From positions 1-64,000 of the forward strand of contig RSEE01000124.1 of the NCBI GenBank assembly GCA_003971905.1: 64,000 nt of DNA, written 5' to 3'. This DNA comes from Moniliella sp. 'wahieum' (taxonomy: Eukaryota; Basidiomycota; Moniliellomycetes; Moniliellales; Moniliellaceae). Each line of letters starts with the position of its first letter. Within the stretch, counting starts at the first letter, position 1. Below the pieces are notes generated by a model that saw only the letters and a list, made by a program, of their open reading frames with translations, was not told the DNA's origin and did no database searches. The position numbers and the translations under genes were made by a program. This document shows positions 47,001 through 57,652 of this stretch, piece by piece.

Positions 47001-48121
47001 CCCGCGCATACACCACCACAGCGCTGGCTAAATCCGCGAAGCCTGCACCCGCACATCGTGTCGTTCCTTCGCAGAGCATTGGCTTGGTGAATGGCGCCAA
47101 CACTTCTTTTTCTGGTGCATCCGCCTCAAAGCAGCATGCGACCGTGGTCCAAAGCAGCTCAGCCTCGACTCCGCCTGCTTCTCCCGTGGTATCTGCGCCT
47201 TTCCCTAGGTCTTTGCCGTTGGGACGGAAGTCCCTTGTGCCTCCTCTTGAACCCCTGCAACCCGTCGTCCCACCGTCACCCCGCTCACCTGAGCTCCCGG
47301 AGGTTTTGCCGAATGTGGCCAATCCCAATTTGGCCTTTATGGCTAAAGATGACCCTATACTGGATCCCTCGTCCATTGGCCGTCCTCTATCGCAATCCAC
47401 TCCTGAACCTGCCCGGAAACGACACCGACCGACTGCATGTCCAATTCCATCAGCTACTGCTGCCTCTCCTCATCTTCCAGCACTGGCCAAGCCTTCTACT
47501 GTCGTTCCAGCTCCGATGCCTGCCCCTGTGCGTCTCCCGGATTTGGCGCAATGCCAAAAGGGGCTGGCGGATCTGGCTAATACGCACAAGGAATTGGTGG
47601 AGATTGGTTGCCACTGGTCGTACTTTACCTGCGCTCGTCCACTCGGCAAGGATCGGTTTATAACCAGTATTGGTGGCTCGACAGTATTATTGCCTTTGAT
47701 GACACGTTAAAGGGGGGAGGAGTGGGCCAGCTCCTGGTGCAGACCTCTGATGTTGCGTCCGCTCAACTGATGCGCTTGGGCCCAGACCCCCCAGCGCTGG
47801 GCCACGGTGGTTGCTCGTGCCCAGGCGGAGCTGGGCACGGTATGCTGTCCTCGCCGATGGGCTGCATTTGACACGCCCGAGCAACTGGCTGGGCTGGTAA
47901 GTTGGCTTCACCCAGACGGGGTTCGCGAACGCGAGCTCCTAGAGGCCCTTCCTCTGTTTCTCCCCGACATTCAAGCGTCGATGAAGCGCCGCCAACAGAT
48001 CGGCAGCTTTGAGGAGCGTTTATGGTCGTTCGGTCCGTCCGTCCTAGCTCCCCTCAGCATGGCTTCCCTCACCCTGTTTATATTTACGGCTGGTCCAAGA
48101 AGGTTTGAAAAAGCTGCGTGA
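44084..48121 (+). CDS. Unrecognised large low-complexity protein(s) with Gln-Ala repeat, frames broken
   Basis: This continues the orphan block on the plus strand. Readable parts in order: IVDLTRDDDENDEEPTRPSK, a SUMO-interaction-like motif followed by acids; PWQQPLGVQNASLLPHFLVA; a Gln-Ala repeat (44542-44642); ISLTREMAQWWVHVMQARRN with SHLSRLNGLHDHRRQLMALQ, which looks helical; AEHFPDSPAFDSLLRGVA; VNELSDLSTATTRVATEVVQ with AFQKAEQLMAEALE; LAHQDIRKRLIELWTAYDDN with KRIGAIEERQKELGNLV, a likely coiled coil; a Ser/Pro linker (47090-47500); LADLANTHKELVEIGCHW; and a closing DTPEQLAGLVSWLHPDG with DIQASMKRRQQIGSFEERLW to a stop at 48119-48121. Whether this is one gene of about 1300 residues with about ten lost bases, or several genes, cannot be settled here. 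I recognise no domain. Confidence 0.45.
44542..44642 (+). repeat. Hexamer repeat CAGGCC/CAAGCY encoding (Gln-Ala)n
   Basis: About sixteen hexamer units of CAGGCC, CAAGCC or CAAGCT with one CCATGCA interruption. In the frame of the surrounding protein they give alternating Gln-Ala; the opposite strand would give Leu-Gly/Leu-Ser. The use of different synonymous codons in adjacent units suggests the repeat is old and kept as protein, not a fresh DNA slippage. Confidence 0.8.
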
Positions 48122-48224
48122 CGATGCGTGACATGTATATGAGCTCGATCGAGATAAATGAAGCTTGAAGCGCGCCTCACCAAGAGACATAAATAGGCAG
48201 CACGATCGGCATCCCGCCCAAGCT

Positions 48225-50374
48225 CTACCCGCTCGGCCGTGCCTCGACAGCCTGAGCAACCGACTCGGCGTCAACAGCGGCCCAAGCCGACATGCCCAGC
48301 TCCCAAGCATACAACATCGACGCGCCGCCGACTCGACCGGGGGTGGCAGTGCCGTCGGTGGGTGTCTCGGCTTCGGGAGCGGTGCGAGCACCTGGGCTGG
48401 CCAGGTCGCTTAGCGCACTAAGACCACTCCAAATTCCACTTCCCAGCGACCCAGACACGCGGCGTGGGTCCTGGGAGGCCGTCAGCATCGCGTACGCGCC
48501 TGTGCGCGTGAGGTAGGCACCGTCGGGCAAGCGGAAGCCCTGGTCCCACAACCGAGCTTCCCGTTGCGCTTGAGCCGCCGCGAGCGCAGCGAGGCGGACG
48601 CCCGGCGCACTGGGTTCCGAAGCTGCTTCCAGCAGGTCCGGTCCCGCGCCTAGAGGCGCCCGACGTGGGAGCGACAGCACGACGGCCCGGACGGGGGGGT
48701 TGGTGTGGGTAAAGGAGAGCAGGACCGGACCGTGGCCGATCCATAGCACCCCCCAAGGACAGAGAGACAAAAGGGGGCGGTGCTTGTCTCGAGCACGATA
48801 GCTCGCTTCCACACCCTGGAGAGATAACGCAAAGCTGGGCCGGCCGAAGTGGGTGAAGGAGAAGAGGGCAACGACGCTCGCTGTTCCGCGTCCTGGTCCC
48901 ACTCGGGGACGGGAAGCCAATGTGGTGGGGGCGCCCGATCTGGACTTGCAAGGTCTGCTGGCTGTGCAGGGGCGGGAGCCATGTCGGCAGAGGAGAAGAG
49001 GGTATGCTGGTAGTTGTGGATCACAACAATCTTGAGCGATGGATCCTTTTTGTTGAAGCGACCCACCATGCAGAGCAGATTGGCCTCGAGGTCTAGCTCA
49101 AGCGTAGACCAATACCAATAGCGCGCGGGGCGGAAGTTAGTGTGCTCCAATACCAGGTCTGCCTCCCGGGCGGGCACGCTGCCGTCCCGATTGACCTTCC
49201 AGGCGACATCGGCGGGCGTAGATGTGCCCGTCTCGGTATTGGCACGGTAAAGTCGGCATGCCAGAGGGGAAGGGTGGGAAAAAGGATGGGCAGGCTGTGG
49301 TCCTCCGTCCCCTGTGGGTGCTTGCCAAAGCGGATGGCACGCAGCTCCCGCACGGCGGAAAAGGTTTGTACAATGGCCAACAGCTGGGCATGGTCAAATT
49401 CAAAGCCTACAATCCACCCTGTTTCACGGAGGGTTGTGGTGCGGATGATCGTTGGCGTGCAGATATCGATGAAAAACACTTCCATTCCGCGTGAGATTCT
49501 GAGCGACAGGCGAATCGGTCAATTTGGTCGCACCTACCTCACGCAAAGGGGCGGGGGGTGGCGACGGACGTACGCAACGACAGGATAGTGAAATCGGATC
49601 TTGGGTCCCGTGTCTTCGGGCTGAAGACCCGTGGGCGGGAAGGGAATCGGCACGTCGGCCCAGTGGACCAAGTGGCCCGGCGCGACAGGCTGCCCCCACC
49701 CGAGCCGTTCGCGAGTATAGTGGGTGGTATAGATCTGGGCCATCAGTTTACGTGTTCTCCCTCGGAGGGAGAAGAGGTTAGGGCAATCACCACACCCCGC
49801 CCAGCGGCGACACGGTGCACCATCTGACCAGGGCTGCAGGGTGCGGACCACATGCGCTGGTGGGAGGCGAGATCGAGGGTGGAGAGGCCGAGCGTGGTGT
49901 TGTAAACAACAAACATCTGGTGCTCGGGCACCAGCACAAATCCGCTGTCCGCGCCCGACGAGCACCGGGAGACCCGGGCGACAAGGAAGGCAGCCCCCGT
50001 GTGGACAGGGTGGAGCGGACGAGGGGGAAGGGGAAGGGCAAGGGAGTGTCGGTGGGAGCATCGCTGCTGGCACGGCCCCATTGGCGCGCGAGACTGAGTT
50101 GGAGCAGCACCCAGACACGCCAGCTGGTTGCCACGTCCGGCACCACATCTGCCAGCGCCAGATCGGCGGCGTGCACGGCGGCGGACAGGCCCTGGCGGTG
50201 GGCGGCGGCGGGGACGAGGCGCAAGCGGAGGGCGAGGGCGCGCCAGAGAGGCTCGGCAGCGGCCACGGAGCGCCAGGCGCGGCTGACTTGGGCCACACGG
50301 GCGATGTCGGAGGGGGTGAGGATGGGCGCTGCGAGGATCTGGACGGCGACCTCGACGGGCAGATGGGCGAGCAT
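48225..50374 (-). CDS. F-box protein with beta-propeller-like C-terminal region
   Basis: Start ATG 50374. The first 50 residues are an F-box: MLAHLPVEVAVQILAAPIL, DIARVAQVSRAWRSVAAAEP and LWRALALRL. This predicts a substrate adaptor of an SCF ubiquitin ligase that binds Skp1. The rest has short repeated strands: FVLVPEHQMFVVYNTTLGLS with TLDLASHQRMWS, GVVIALTSSPSEGEH, VHWADVPIPFPPTG, RGMEVFFIDICTPTIIR, GWIVGFEFDHAQLLAIVQTF, ADLVLEHTNFRPARYWYWST, ELDLEANLLCMVGRFNKKDP and ASVVALFSFTHFGRPSFALS. Together they suggest a WD-like propeller without canonical WD motifs. A 39-base intron (49499-49537, GTAGGT...CTCAG) is the shortest in the window. Several single-base losses break the frame. The C-terminal 100 residues end at 48225. 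It is divergent from the SET gene, with ATGs 281 bases apart. The substrate is unknown. Confidence 0.75.
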
Positions 50375-50420
50375 GGCCGCGGGGGGAAGGGCCGAGGGGG
50401 GAGGCGTGGAGTCCGGTGGC

Positions 50421-50428
50421 TATATATA
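50421..50428. promoter_or_regulatory. TATATATA element between F-box and SET genes
   Basis: TATATATA lies 46 bases upstream of the F-box ATG and 228 bases upstream of the SET-domain ATG. The distance fits a TATA box for the F-box gene better, though the element is symmetric and the intergenic space is shared by both divergent genes. Confidence 0.45.
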
Positions 50429-50655
50429 TCCGCACTGAACTTCTCGCGTGGCTGGCTATCGCGGCTATCGCGGCGGTCGGGGTTGTGAAATTGCAGCGGG
50501 GCTGAACATTACAAAACATTCCACGCACCGCCGTTTGTCTTCGGCTCCCCAGACAGCCCCACCGCCGCCGGCCTGCCCCACCATCTCGTCGGCCGTCCCC
50601 GGGCCCCGCCCCCGCTTGCCGGCGCGCCCCCTCCACGCCCGCCACGACACGCGTG

Positions 50656-53253
50656 ATGGCCGTCACCGCCCTCCACTTGCCCGCCGTGGGACGCAGCCCC
50701 TCCCACCATAGCCCCCGCCTGCCCCGTCACAACGACTACGCCGCCGCCGGCAGCAGCAGCAGCCGCACCGAGGTCCCGGCAAGCCCCACCCCCTCTTCTT
50801 CCGACCTCTCCGACACGGGCTCCGAGCTCAGTGACCTGCCCTCCGACTATGAATTCAGCGCCACCTTTGAAGCCTCCTCTGCTCTCGGGTACACGCTGGC
50901 GTCGGCGCTTGCTGCGCCCACGCCCACCGCCACCACCCCCTCGGCCATTGGCGGCGAATACGGCGCACCCCTTCCCCCGCCGCAGCATCTCACCCCCGAG
51001 GCTGCCTTCACCGTCTTCCCCCGCGGCGATGATGCGCCTCCACGCTACGCATTTCTGCCGCGGAACGAATGGCATTGCGCCCCCTTGATGCGCCCGCCAA
51101 CCAGTGCGATTGCCCCGCCCAAGGGGACGACCACTGTGGCGACGCGTGCATCAACCGCAATCTGTCCATCCTCTGCGATCCAACGCTGTGTCGCAATGGC
51201 GAGCGCTGTACTAACGGGCCCCTCTACACCCGGCCCGTGCCGCGCTGCGAAGTCAAGCGTGTGGGCAATCGTGGCTACGGTCTCTTCACCCTCGAGCCGA
51301 TAGCATCGGGTCAACTCATTGACGAGTACCGTGGAGAAGTGATCGACCAATTCGAGATGCAACGCCGCGTTTCCCAACTTTATGTAAAGCTGGGCAACTT
51401 TTACATTGTTGTCTACGACCCCGCCGGAAAGCAGTCTTGACTCGGCCATCAAGGGGAATCGCGCCCGATTTGCCAATCACAGTTGCGAACCAAATGGCTA
51501 CCTGCAAAAGTTTATCCTTTATGGAAACGACGAACCGCGCTCGGCCGAGTTTGAGATGGGATTTTTGCTTCCCGCGACATTGCCGCTGGAGAAGAGTTGA
51601 CATATGATTACTGTACGCTCTCCCCCTCCCCTCTCCCCTTGATTGGGCCCGACAGTACTGACATACGGGGTGTTTGCTAGCTTGGGAAAGCTTCAAGTCA
51701 GTCTCGAAACCGATGGAGTGCTTGTGCGGGACCCCAACGTGTATTGGTGTGATGGACGCCCGGGCTGGCCGCCGCAGAGAAACGAGGGAAGAAAGGCCGG
51801 GTTCGTCCCCTGCGTCCAAACGGTCTAAGAGTGCAGCTAAACAATTGCCTCAATCCGATCAACTCCCCAAACAATCTCTCTGTCCAAGAAAAGACTTCAT
51901 ACCCCTTCTCCAAGTCTACGTCTGGGTCCGAGTTGGAACTTGATCGAGCGGCCAGCACGGAGGCAGGATCCTTTCCTGCCCAACACTCCTCCCACAACCT
52001 GTATCTTCGCTGGGATCGGTTGGGCAACCGCCTGGTCCCCTCTGTCCCTTCTCACTCGCATGCCCCTCAGCATCCCCATTGCCATCGTCATTCCCACCAG
52101 CTGAGCCGCCGGTTGCTAGGCTCCCTCGTCTCTGTCACGACCCCACCATCCTTGCCAGAAGACTCCCGTCCTTCCTGTTCTTATCGCCCACGAGATCCAG
52201 ACCGCATGGCCCGACGCGCCCGGGCACGGGGCATGCTTCCCCCTTTCCTGGAGGCGCAACAACAGGAGCAGGAAGCCGAACCACCCCCCATCCCCAGCAT
52301 GCCTACGTCCCTCCATTTTGCATCTACCTTCACCCACGCCCGTCGCTCAGCCAGTACGTTGCAGCTCCACAATCCCCCATTATCTCTTGATGTGGTGCTG
52401 ATCCCCCTACCACTTTCAGATGCAGCCAAAGCGCGTGGTAAGCAGGCGCCCGTTTCCAATGAGGCCGGAGATCGTGATAAGCAAACGTTGCATGGCTCGC
52501 CCAAGAGGCGAATCCCTGAACCGTCGAGTGCTCCACGTTCGGTTCCTTCGGGCAAGCCCATATCCCAAACATCCCAGACCCTCAAGAGTTCGATCCGACC
52601 TAACGATAGAGCGAGGCGGAAGACACGTCGGATTCCGAGGTGGAATGTGTGCTTCAACAAGTCGTCGTTCCCCCGACCACCGACGTACTGGTCATTTCCA
52701 GCGACGAAGAGGATGATCCAGAGGAAAAGGAAGTTGCACAGGGTGTGGGTTCCATGCCTTCCCGTCCAACTCCACGTTTGACGCAAGGGGAGGTGATCGA
52801 CCTTGGCATGTCCTCGGACGAGGACGTGGTGGAGATTACGCCTGTTCGCAGGACACCTCGCGTGAAGCCACAGCGGCGCCCACCACGTTCCCCTGCTGCT
52901 CGGATGCTCAGTGCACCCACGCGACAGAGCAGTGGAACTGATGGGTCGGATGAACCCCCGGCGGCGGAGAGTACGACGAGCTCTGCCCTACCCCTCCCAT
53001 GGGCCCCGCTGCAGTTGAAGCGGCCGAGCTAGGCCAAGACCTGGACCGGATCACCGACCAACTGGCGCGGTACTATCAAAACATGGATCACATTCCCTCT
53101 GCGCCTTCGCCCGCGTGGCAGACGGTGCAGCCGGACGAGGTACCGGACACGTTGGTCCGGTCGTACGAGCCAGAGGCAGACGAGGACTCGACCGAGCAAG
53201 ACGAGCTGACGGCCATGGTGCGCGAACAGCTTTCCAATTTACTTTATGGGTGA
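50656..53253 (+). CDS. AWS-SET-postSET histone lysine methyltransferase
   Basis: ATG at 50656. A Ser/Ala/Pro-rich N-terminus precedes a Cys-rich pre-SET (AWS-like) module: CDCPAQGDDHCGDACINR, then CDPTLC, NGERCTN. The SET domain starts RCEVKRVGNRGYGLFTLEPI and IDEYRGEVIDQFE, continues with NFYIVVYD, then SAIKGNRARFANHSCEPNGY with the catalytic NHSC. After one added base it reads IFASRDIAAGEELTYDY. An intron at 51613-51680 splices to SWESFK and the post-SET MECLCGTPTCIGVM. The order AWS-SET-postSET points to H3K36 enzymes (Set2, or more likely the Ash1/NSD group, since no SRI or WW domain is seen); the substrate is inference. The long tail is disordered, with TDVLVISSDEEDD and GEVIDLGMSSDEDVVEI, which look like SUMO-interaction motifs, and ends AMVREQLSNLLYG. 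Frame shifts occur near 51080, 51430, 51560 and about three places in the tail. Confidence 0.85.
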
Positions 53254-53523
53254 GATCTTCTTTGGTTAGAGGCCCTCCGCCGCATATTTTCACCCCCCCA
53301 CACACCACACACGGTTTCATCCTGGTACTTGCATCCCTTCAGCAGCACTGAGCATCCTTGCGTCCCCGGTGGTCAGACTAATTTCTGCATGTGCAAATGC
53401 AACCAATGGCCCTGCCAACCGCTGATAGATAAGATAGAAGCAAGGATTGTATACCAACGTGAGGGGGAAGAGGGGAACAGCGCGAAGGGTCCTGGAGACA
53501 AGACAAGCGGTAGCTCAAACGGG
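53254..53523. other. Intergenic between convergent SET gene and YKT6
   Basis: Short non-coding stretch between two stops; no feature recognised. Confidence 0.45.
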
Positions 53524-54449
53524 TTACATGATGGTGCAGCACGAGGAGTTGGTTTTGCGAGCAGTACTGTAAAACATTTTGCTCTGTTCGTTAAGCGAGC
53601 TGCTCTTCTCTACCAACTTGTCCAGGTCCTCCCCACGGCGCAAACCGAGTCGATGGTCTGGTGCAGGACAATCTTGGTATCATCAAGCTGCTGCTGGACC
53701 TGCATGATCTGGTCGGCCTGGCGGGGTCTTGATACCGCGTCAAGTACTCGGTGCCTTGAGGGAAAGCGTTCTGAGCATTGAGGATGCCCTCGCCCTTGGC
53801 AGGAGGTTGGGCACCCCCAGAGAGATACGGTTGACTTGGGCGTCGTACATGGACCGGGGCACCTTGAGTAAGAACTCGTCGAGCGCCTTGTTGAGCAGCG
53901 AGTAGGCCACACGGGTGGGGTACTCCGTGTCGCTGATGAGCACCCCACTAATCCCCTCGAAGCAGGGCGGACATGGACGGGGCGACATACTCGTTCTGCT
54001 GCACACTCTGCCTCTGGGTGGGACGAGTGCGCTCAGCCACCGTCTAACATGGCAAGGCAGGGAAGAGCAGGGCAGGGCAGGGCAGGGCGCGGCGGGGGGG
54101 GGGGGGGGGGGGCAGACAGGATGGATCAGCCAAGGTCACACGCAGGAGAGAACGGCACGCACCTTGGCCATGAAGGCCATGATGTCCTGGACAGTGCTGC
54201 GCTGGAGCCAGCTGAAGGTGGTAAGGTCCCAGCGCTGGTCAGCGGCACGGCCTGCCCGCCGGGCGGCTGGGCATAGATCAAGATGCCGTCTGTGGGGGCA
54301 GGGTGAGGGTTAGGGGGTAGGGCAGATGGGAGGTCAGTATACTCCTCAGCAGGACGGGCGCGCGCAACGCACACAGCTTCCTGTCGGCCACAGCGGTCAG
54401 TCGCGTGTGCGTGGGCAGCACACCGGAGCAGACGGAAGGGGACGCACAT
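53524..54449 (-). CDS. ykt6: R-SNARE YKT6, start codon split by an intron
   Basis: A prenylated longin SNARE acting in Golgi, vacuole and autophagosome fusion. Exons by inspection: 54449-54448 (AT), 54380-54343, 54289-54163 and 54043-53524. The first exon supplies only AT; the intron at 54447-54381 (GTGCGT...GACAG) is followed by GAAGCTG, so splicing makes ATG AAG CTG and the family start MKLCALRAP. The longin domain continues [69 protein letters not shown] and [13 protein letters not shown]. The SNARE motif reads [48 protein letters not shown] and [18 protein letters not shown]. The layer-zero arginine and the C-terminal CCTIM prenylation/palmitoylation box are intact. About six single-base losses are needed; exon 3 (127 nt) becomes phase-correct with exactly the one its translation demands. 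It is divergent from the BAG gene, 282 bases apart. Confidence 0.92.
54094..54112. repeat. G19 homopolymer inside YKT6 intron 3
   Basis: Nineteen G in a row on the plus strand, so C19 on the coding strand, preceded by tandem GGCAG units (54068-54088). It lies in the third intron, upstream of the TGTTAG acceptor, where it would act as part of the pyrimidine tract. Its length is likely unreliable in any assembly. Confidence 0.9.
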
Positions 54450-54731
54450 GGGTAGTTGGGGGCAGTGGAGGTGGCGGTGGGTGGATGCTGCTCTGGCAAG
54501 CAAGAGGCCCGAGTCGAGACGCAGGCTGGAGCGCGCCGGCGTACGTCAGCGCGTGGGGGCATGGGTGATCCATCACGCAGGCAGACCACGGTCACCGGCC
54601 AACGAGCTCACCCACCGCCCCCGGCTGTCTGCCTCGCTTCAACCGCCCCCCCCCTTCCGCCCCGCATTCCGCCGCTGCTCGCTCCCACCGCACTTGGGCC
54701 CAGGACGAGCAGGCGCAGACAGCCGCCCACC

Positions 54732-55598
54732 ATGTCCTCCTGGCTGCCCAACTGGCGCTCGGGCCAGCCCACCCGCACGGGCCCCGCTGGCTTCCCGCCC
54801 GCCCCGCCGCCCCCGCCCATCCACCGCATCGATGTCCAGTGGGGCAAACAGAGGCTCTCCCTCCGCCTGCCCAAGAAGCCGCAGCCCGTCACGCTCGCTG
54901 ACTCAAGGAGGAGATCCAAGCAGCCACATCGGTGCCGTACGACAAGATGCAAGTCTTTTCCCCGGCCGGCAGGATGACCGACGACGCTGTCTCTTTGGCC
55001 CAGTACCGTCTCCGCGACGGGGACTGCGTGACGTTGGTTGGGCAACCGCTGCAGCGCCGACGCACCAACCATCCCCCGGGCGGCGAAAGGCACAGGCGCC
55101 GCGTGCTCAGCCCCGCGTTCCCCTCCCCGAGTACCGTCCTACCCTGAGTTTGAGCGCAGCAGGCTGCCGCGGCGAAACGCAAGGCAGCCGAGGAGGACCA
55201 GTCGGAGGAAGGCATTCTGCGTCGCATCCGGGCGGCCCAGCACGTTGCCCAGGTCGAGCTTCTCCCCGAGATGGTGCAGCTAGAACAGAGTGTCGCAGTG
55301 TTGCAGAGGAGGGTCTGGCATCAAGGCAGGCCGCTCATGAAGTGCCGCCCGAGTCCATCAATTTGACCGGACCCAACGCGGTGACCACAGGGCGGTTTAA
55401 CGTGCACCAAATCGTGTTGGAGCAAAAGAAGATTTCGGAATTGTTGCGTCAGCTTTTGTCCCTGGATAATGTTCAGGCACCGACGGATGAGCTACGCCAG
55501 GCTCGCAAAGCTGCGTCAGGCAGATTCAGGCCATGCTCGATCGCGTCGATGCGACCTGGACCCAAGCCAAGTCGCTGGGTGTGACGCCCAACATGTGA
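54732..55598 (+). CDS. BAG-domain Hsp70 co-chaperone with ubiquitin-like domain (Bag1-like)
   Basis: A nucleotide-exchange factor for Hsp70. ATG at 54732 in context CACCATGTCC: MSSWLPNWRSGQPTR, a Pro-rich leader, then a ubiquitin-like domain IDVQWGKQRLSLRLPKKP, LKEEIQAATSVPYDKMQVFS and LAQYRLRDGDCVTLVG (54826-55030). A basic linker follows (55040-55200), then helices EGILRRIRAAQHVAQVELLP and PEMVQLEQSVAVLQ. The BAG domain core is FNVHQIVLEQKKISELLRQL and LSLDNVQAPTDELRQARKAA, with the end AMLDRVDATWTQAKSLGVT. Stop at 55596-55598. No intron is seen. Single-base losses shift the frame near 54898, 55070, 55185, 55320 and 55515; after repair the length is about 290 residues, within the Bag1 range. 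Yeast Snl1 has a membrane anchor instead of the ubiquitin-like domain, so the Bag1 type is favoured. Confidence 0.85.
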
Positions 55599-56590
55599 GC
55601 AGAGCTTGCGTGCCCACTTGGCTCTCCCGATTGCTCTTATATTTGCTACGACTGGGATGCATGCTTTTGCCTGTAATGTATTGCGCCAAACTGCTCATAT
55701 TGGCCTAAAGAATAACTCGGCATAGCAACTACTAGTATCACAGCGTGCGTGCGCAAACAGACCCCTTCTGGTGGTGTACGCGGAAGTGAGACTAGCGCTT
55801 AGTAGTATATCAAGTAGAGTAGAGCACGCGCCGACGGACGTCCACCCTTTCGCCATATTCAGATTTCAAGCTTCAGCTGAAGCCTCGGTGCCCCCCTGCT
55901 GGGTAGAAAACATGGCACACATGGCCCATCATTACATGTGGCCTGAGCCCGAAACGTTAAATATATCGCGAAGAACACGCCTATAATACTCCAACGCTTA
56001 ACTTAAACGCCCCACAACCAGATGGCAGAGTTCATGTGAACAAAAACGCCCATTTTCCCATTGCATTGATGGTATCCTTTCATGGTTGCGTACTTGCTGC
56101 AGTGGTGGGGGGTTAGGCTGGTCAACCCGGTCAACGTTCAACGGTTAACGTTTATAAGGGTTACCAACATATGCCTATGCCGTGTTACAGGTAACCGACT
56201 TGAAAAGGCTGTCATGCTGGCAAAACAGGCCTCACGCTGCCCAGGGGTGGCGGTTCAACGTTCAACGTGGAGCGCCGTTGAGCACGTCCAGCTGAGCTCA
56301 TGATAAGATCTGGAGCCCTGATGCATGATGGTCCTCTCCAGGGGTGAAGCGCATTCGTATAGTGGTGGTTGTCTAAAAAGAAATCTTCAGCAACGCCGAC
56401 AGACGAAGGTCAAGCAGCCGGTTGCCATCAGGGCTATATAGGATGCGGAACAAGGAAAAGAGAAGTGAGATCTGAGAAATAACGGAACCCTTACTAGGCC
56501 GGAGGGCCTGAGGAGGGACTGAAGGATGTTGGCCAAAAAAATACACACCCACCCGCAGTGGCTCAACACCTCAAGATCAACGGGGGCCAC

Positions 56591-56616
56591 GCTGAGCGCT
56601 CAGCTTTTGAGCGCTC
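56591..56616. repeat. Paired GAGCGCTC palindromes
   Basis: GCTGAGCGCTCAGC (56591-56604) is a perfect 14-base palindrome, followed by TTTT and a second copy of its core GAGCGCTC (56609-56616). Two palindromic copies four bases apart could bind a dimeric regulator or form a cruciform. Function unknown. Confidence 0.55.
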
Positions 56617-57652
56617 ACAGCCGGCGGGCGAGCAGGAGGAGCGCGAGTGCGAGTGCGAGTGCGAATGGCTCGCACTGCTCAGATTTGCAACAATTCATAC
56701 ATCTCATGATGCATGAGAAGAGCCCCAGCATAATCCAGGGGCGTTTCTCTCTTGGTCAATTTACAGAAAGGCTGCGCCTCTTGCGCCTTTTATGATGATA
56801 CTTCTAATAGAGAGTCTAATCGATTATGCTCTCTTTCCCATCCGGGATATAGTAGGTGAAATTATGCCTTACAGCTTACAGGCTACTTATAAATGAAGAG
56901 GTAGAGATGGATCAATGCGGCTGGGGGGTGTAAGATACCTAGGGTAGCCCTTTTATATTGATAGCGTCGTGGTATGTGGTGCACGTGCACTTGACTCTTC
57001 CACAGCTTTGTGGTAGTGCCATACTTTTGAGGCGATTATATATACTCTACCTGTGTCCACAATGTGGGGATTGAGACTTTCTTGAAGAAATGGGACAGCT
57101 AGCTCGTTTCAGACAGACGCTGGAGAACAATGGTATATTGCCGAAAAAGGCACAGCATCAGCAGTATTTTAGCCACACAAACGCCGCCGTGGCGTTCCCC
57201 GCGGTCTTCCACACTTGTGTAAACGTGTACATGATGTACACACGTGCAAACAACAGCCTTACGAGTATTTAGCTTTACCAACTTCAGGCTGGACTGGCTG
57301 ACCTCATATGCTGTGTTTTTGCAGAGTTTTGCTATTAAGCTTCTAATGATCTGAATTGGTGCCGTGGCGCGCAGTAGCAATTTAAAGCGATCCGATCGTC
57401 TGTGCTTTTTGCTGCCGCATCGACCGCACCTCTCTCCCCGTCTGGCAGCGGCGCATCTCGGAGGATGCCGGAGCGACAGATCAGCTCGAAGCTTGAAACC
57501 TTGGAGCTTGAGAGGCGCAACAGAGGGCCTATTAGTACATTAGTGACAATCAATGGGGCCATGTAAGAGGGGGTCTAAAGCTTGTCCAAGCCAGGGGCGT
57601 GGCGCGTGACACGTATATGGATGTGAATGTCCGTGACGCGTGAAGCGTGAAG

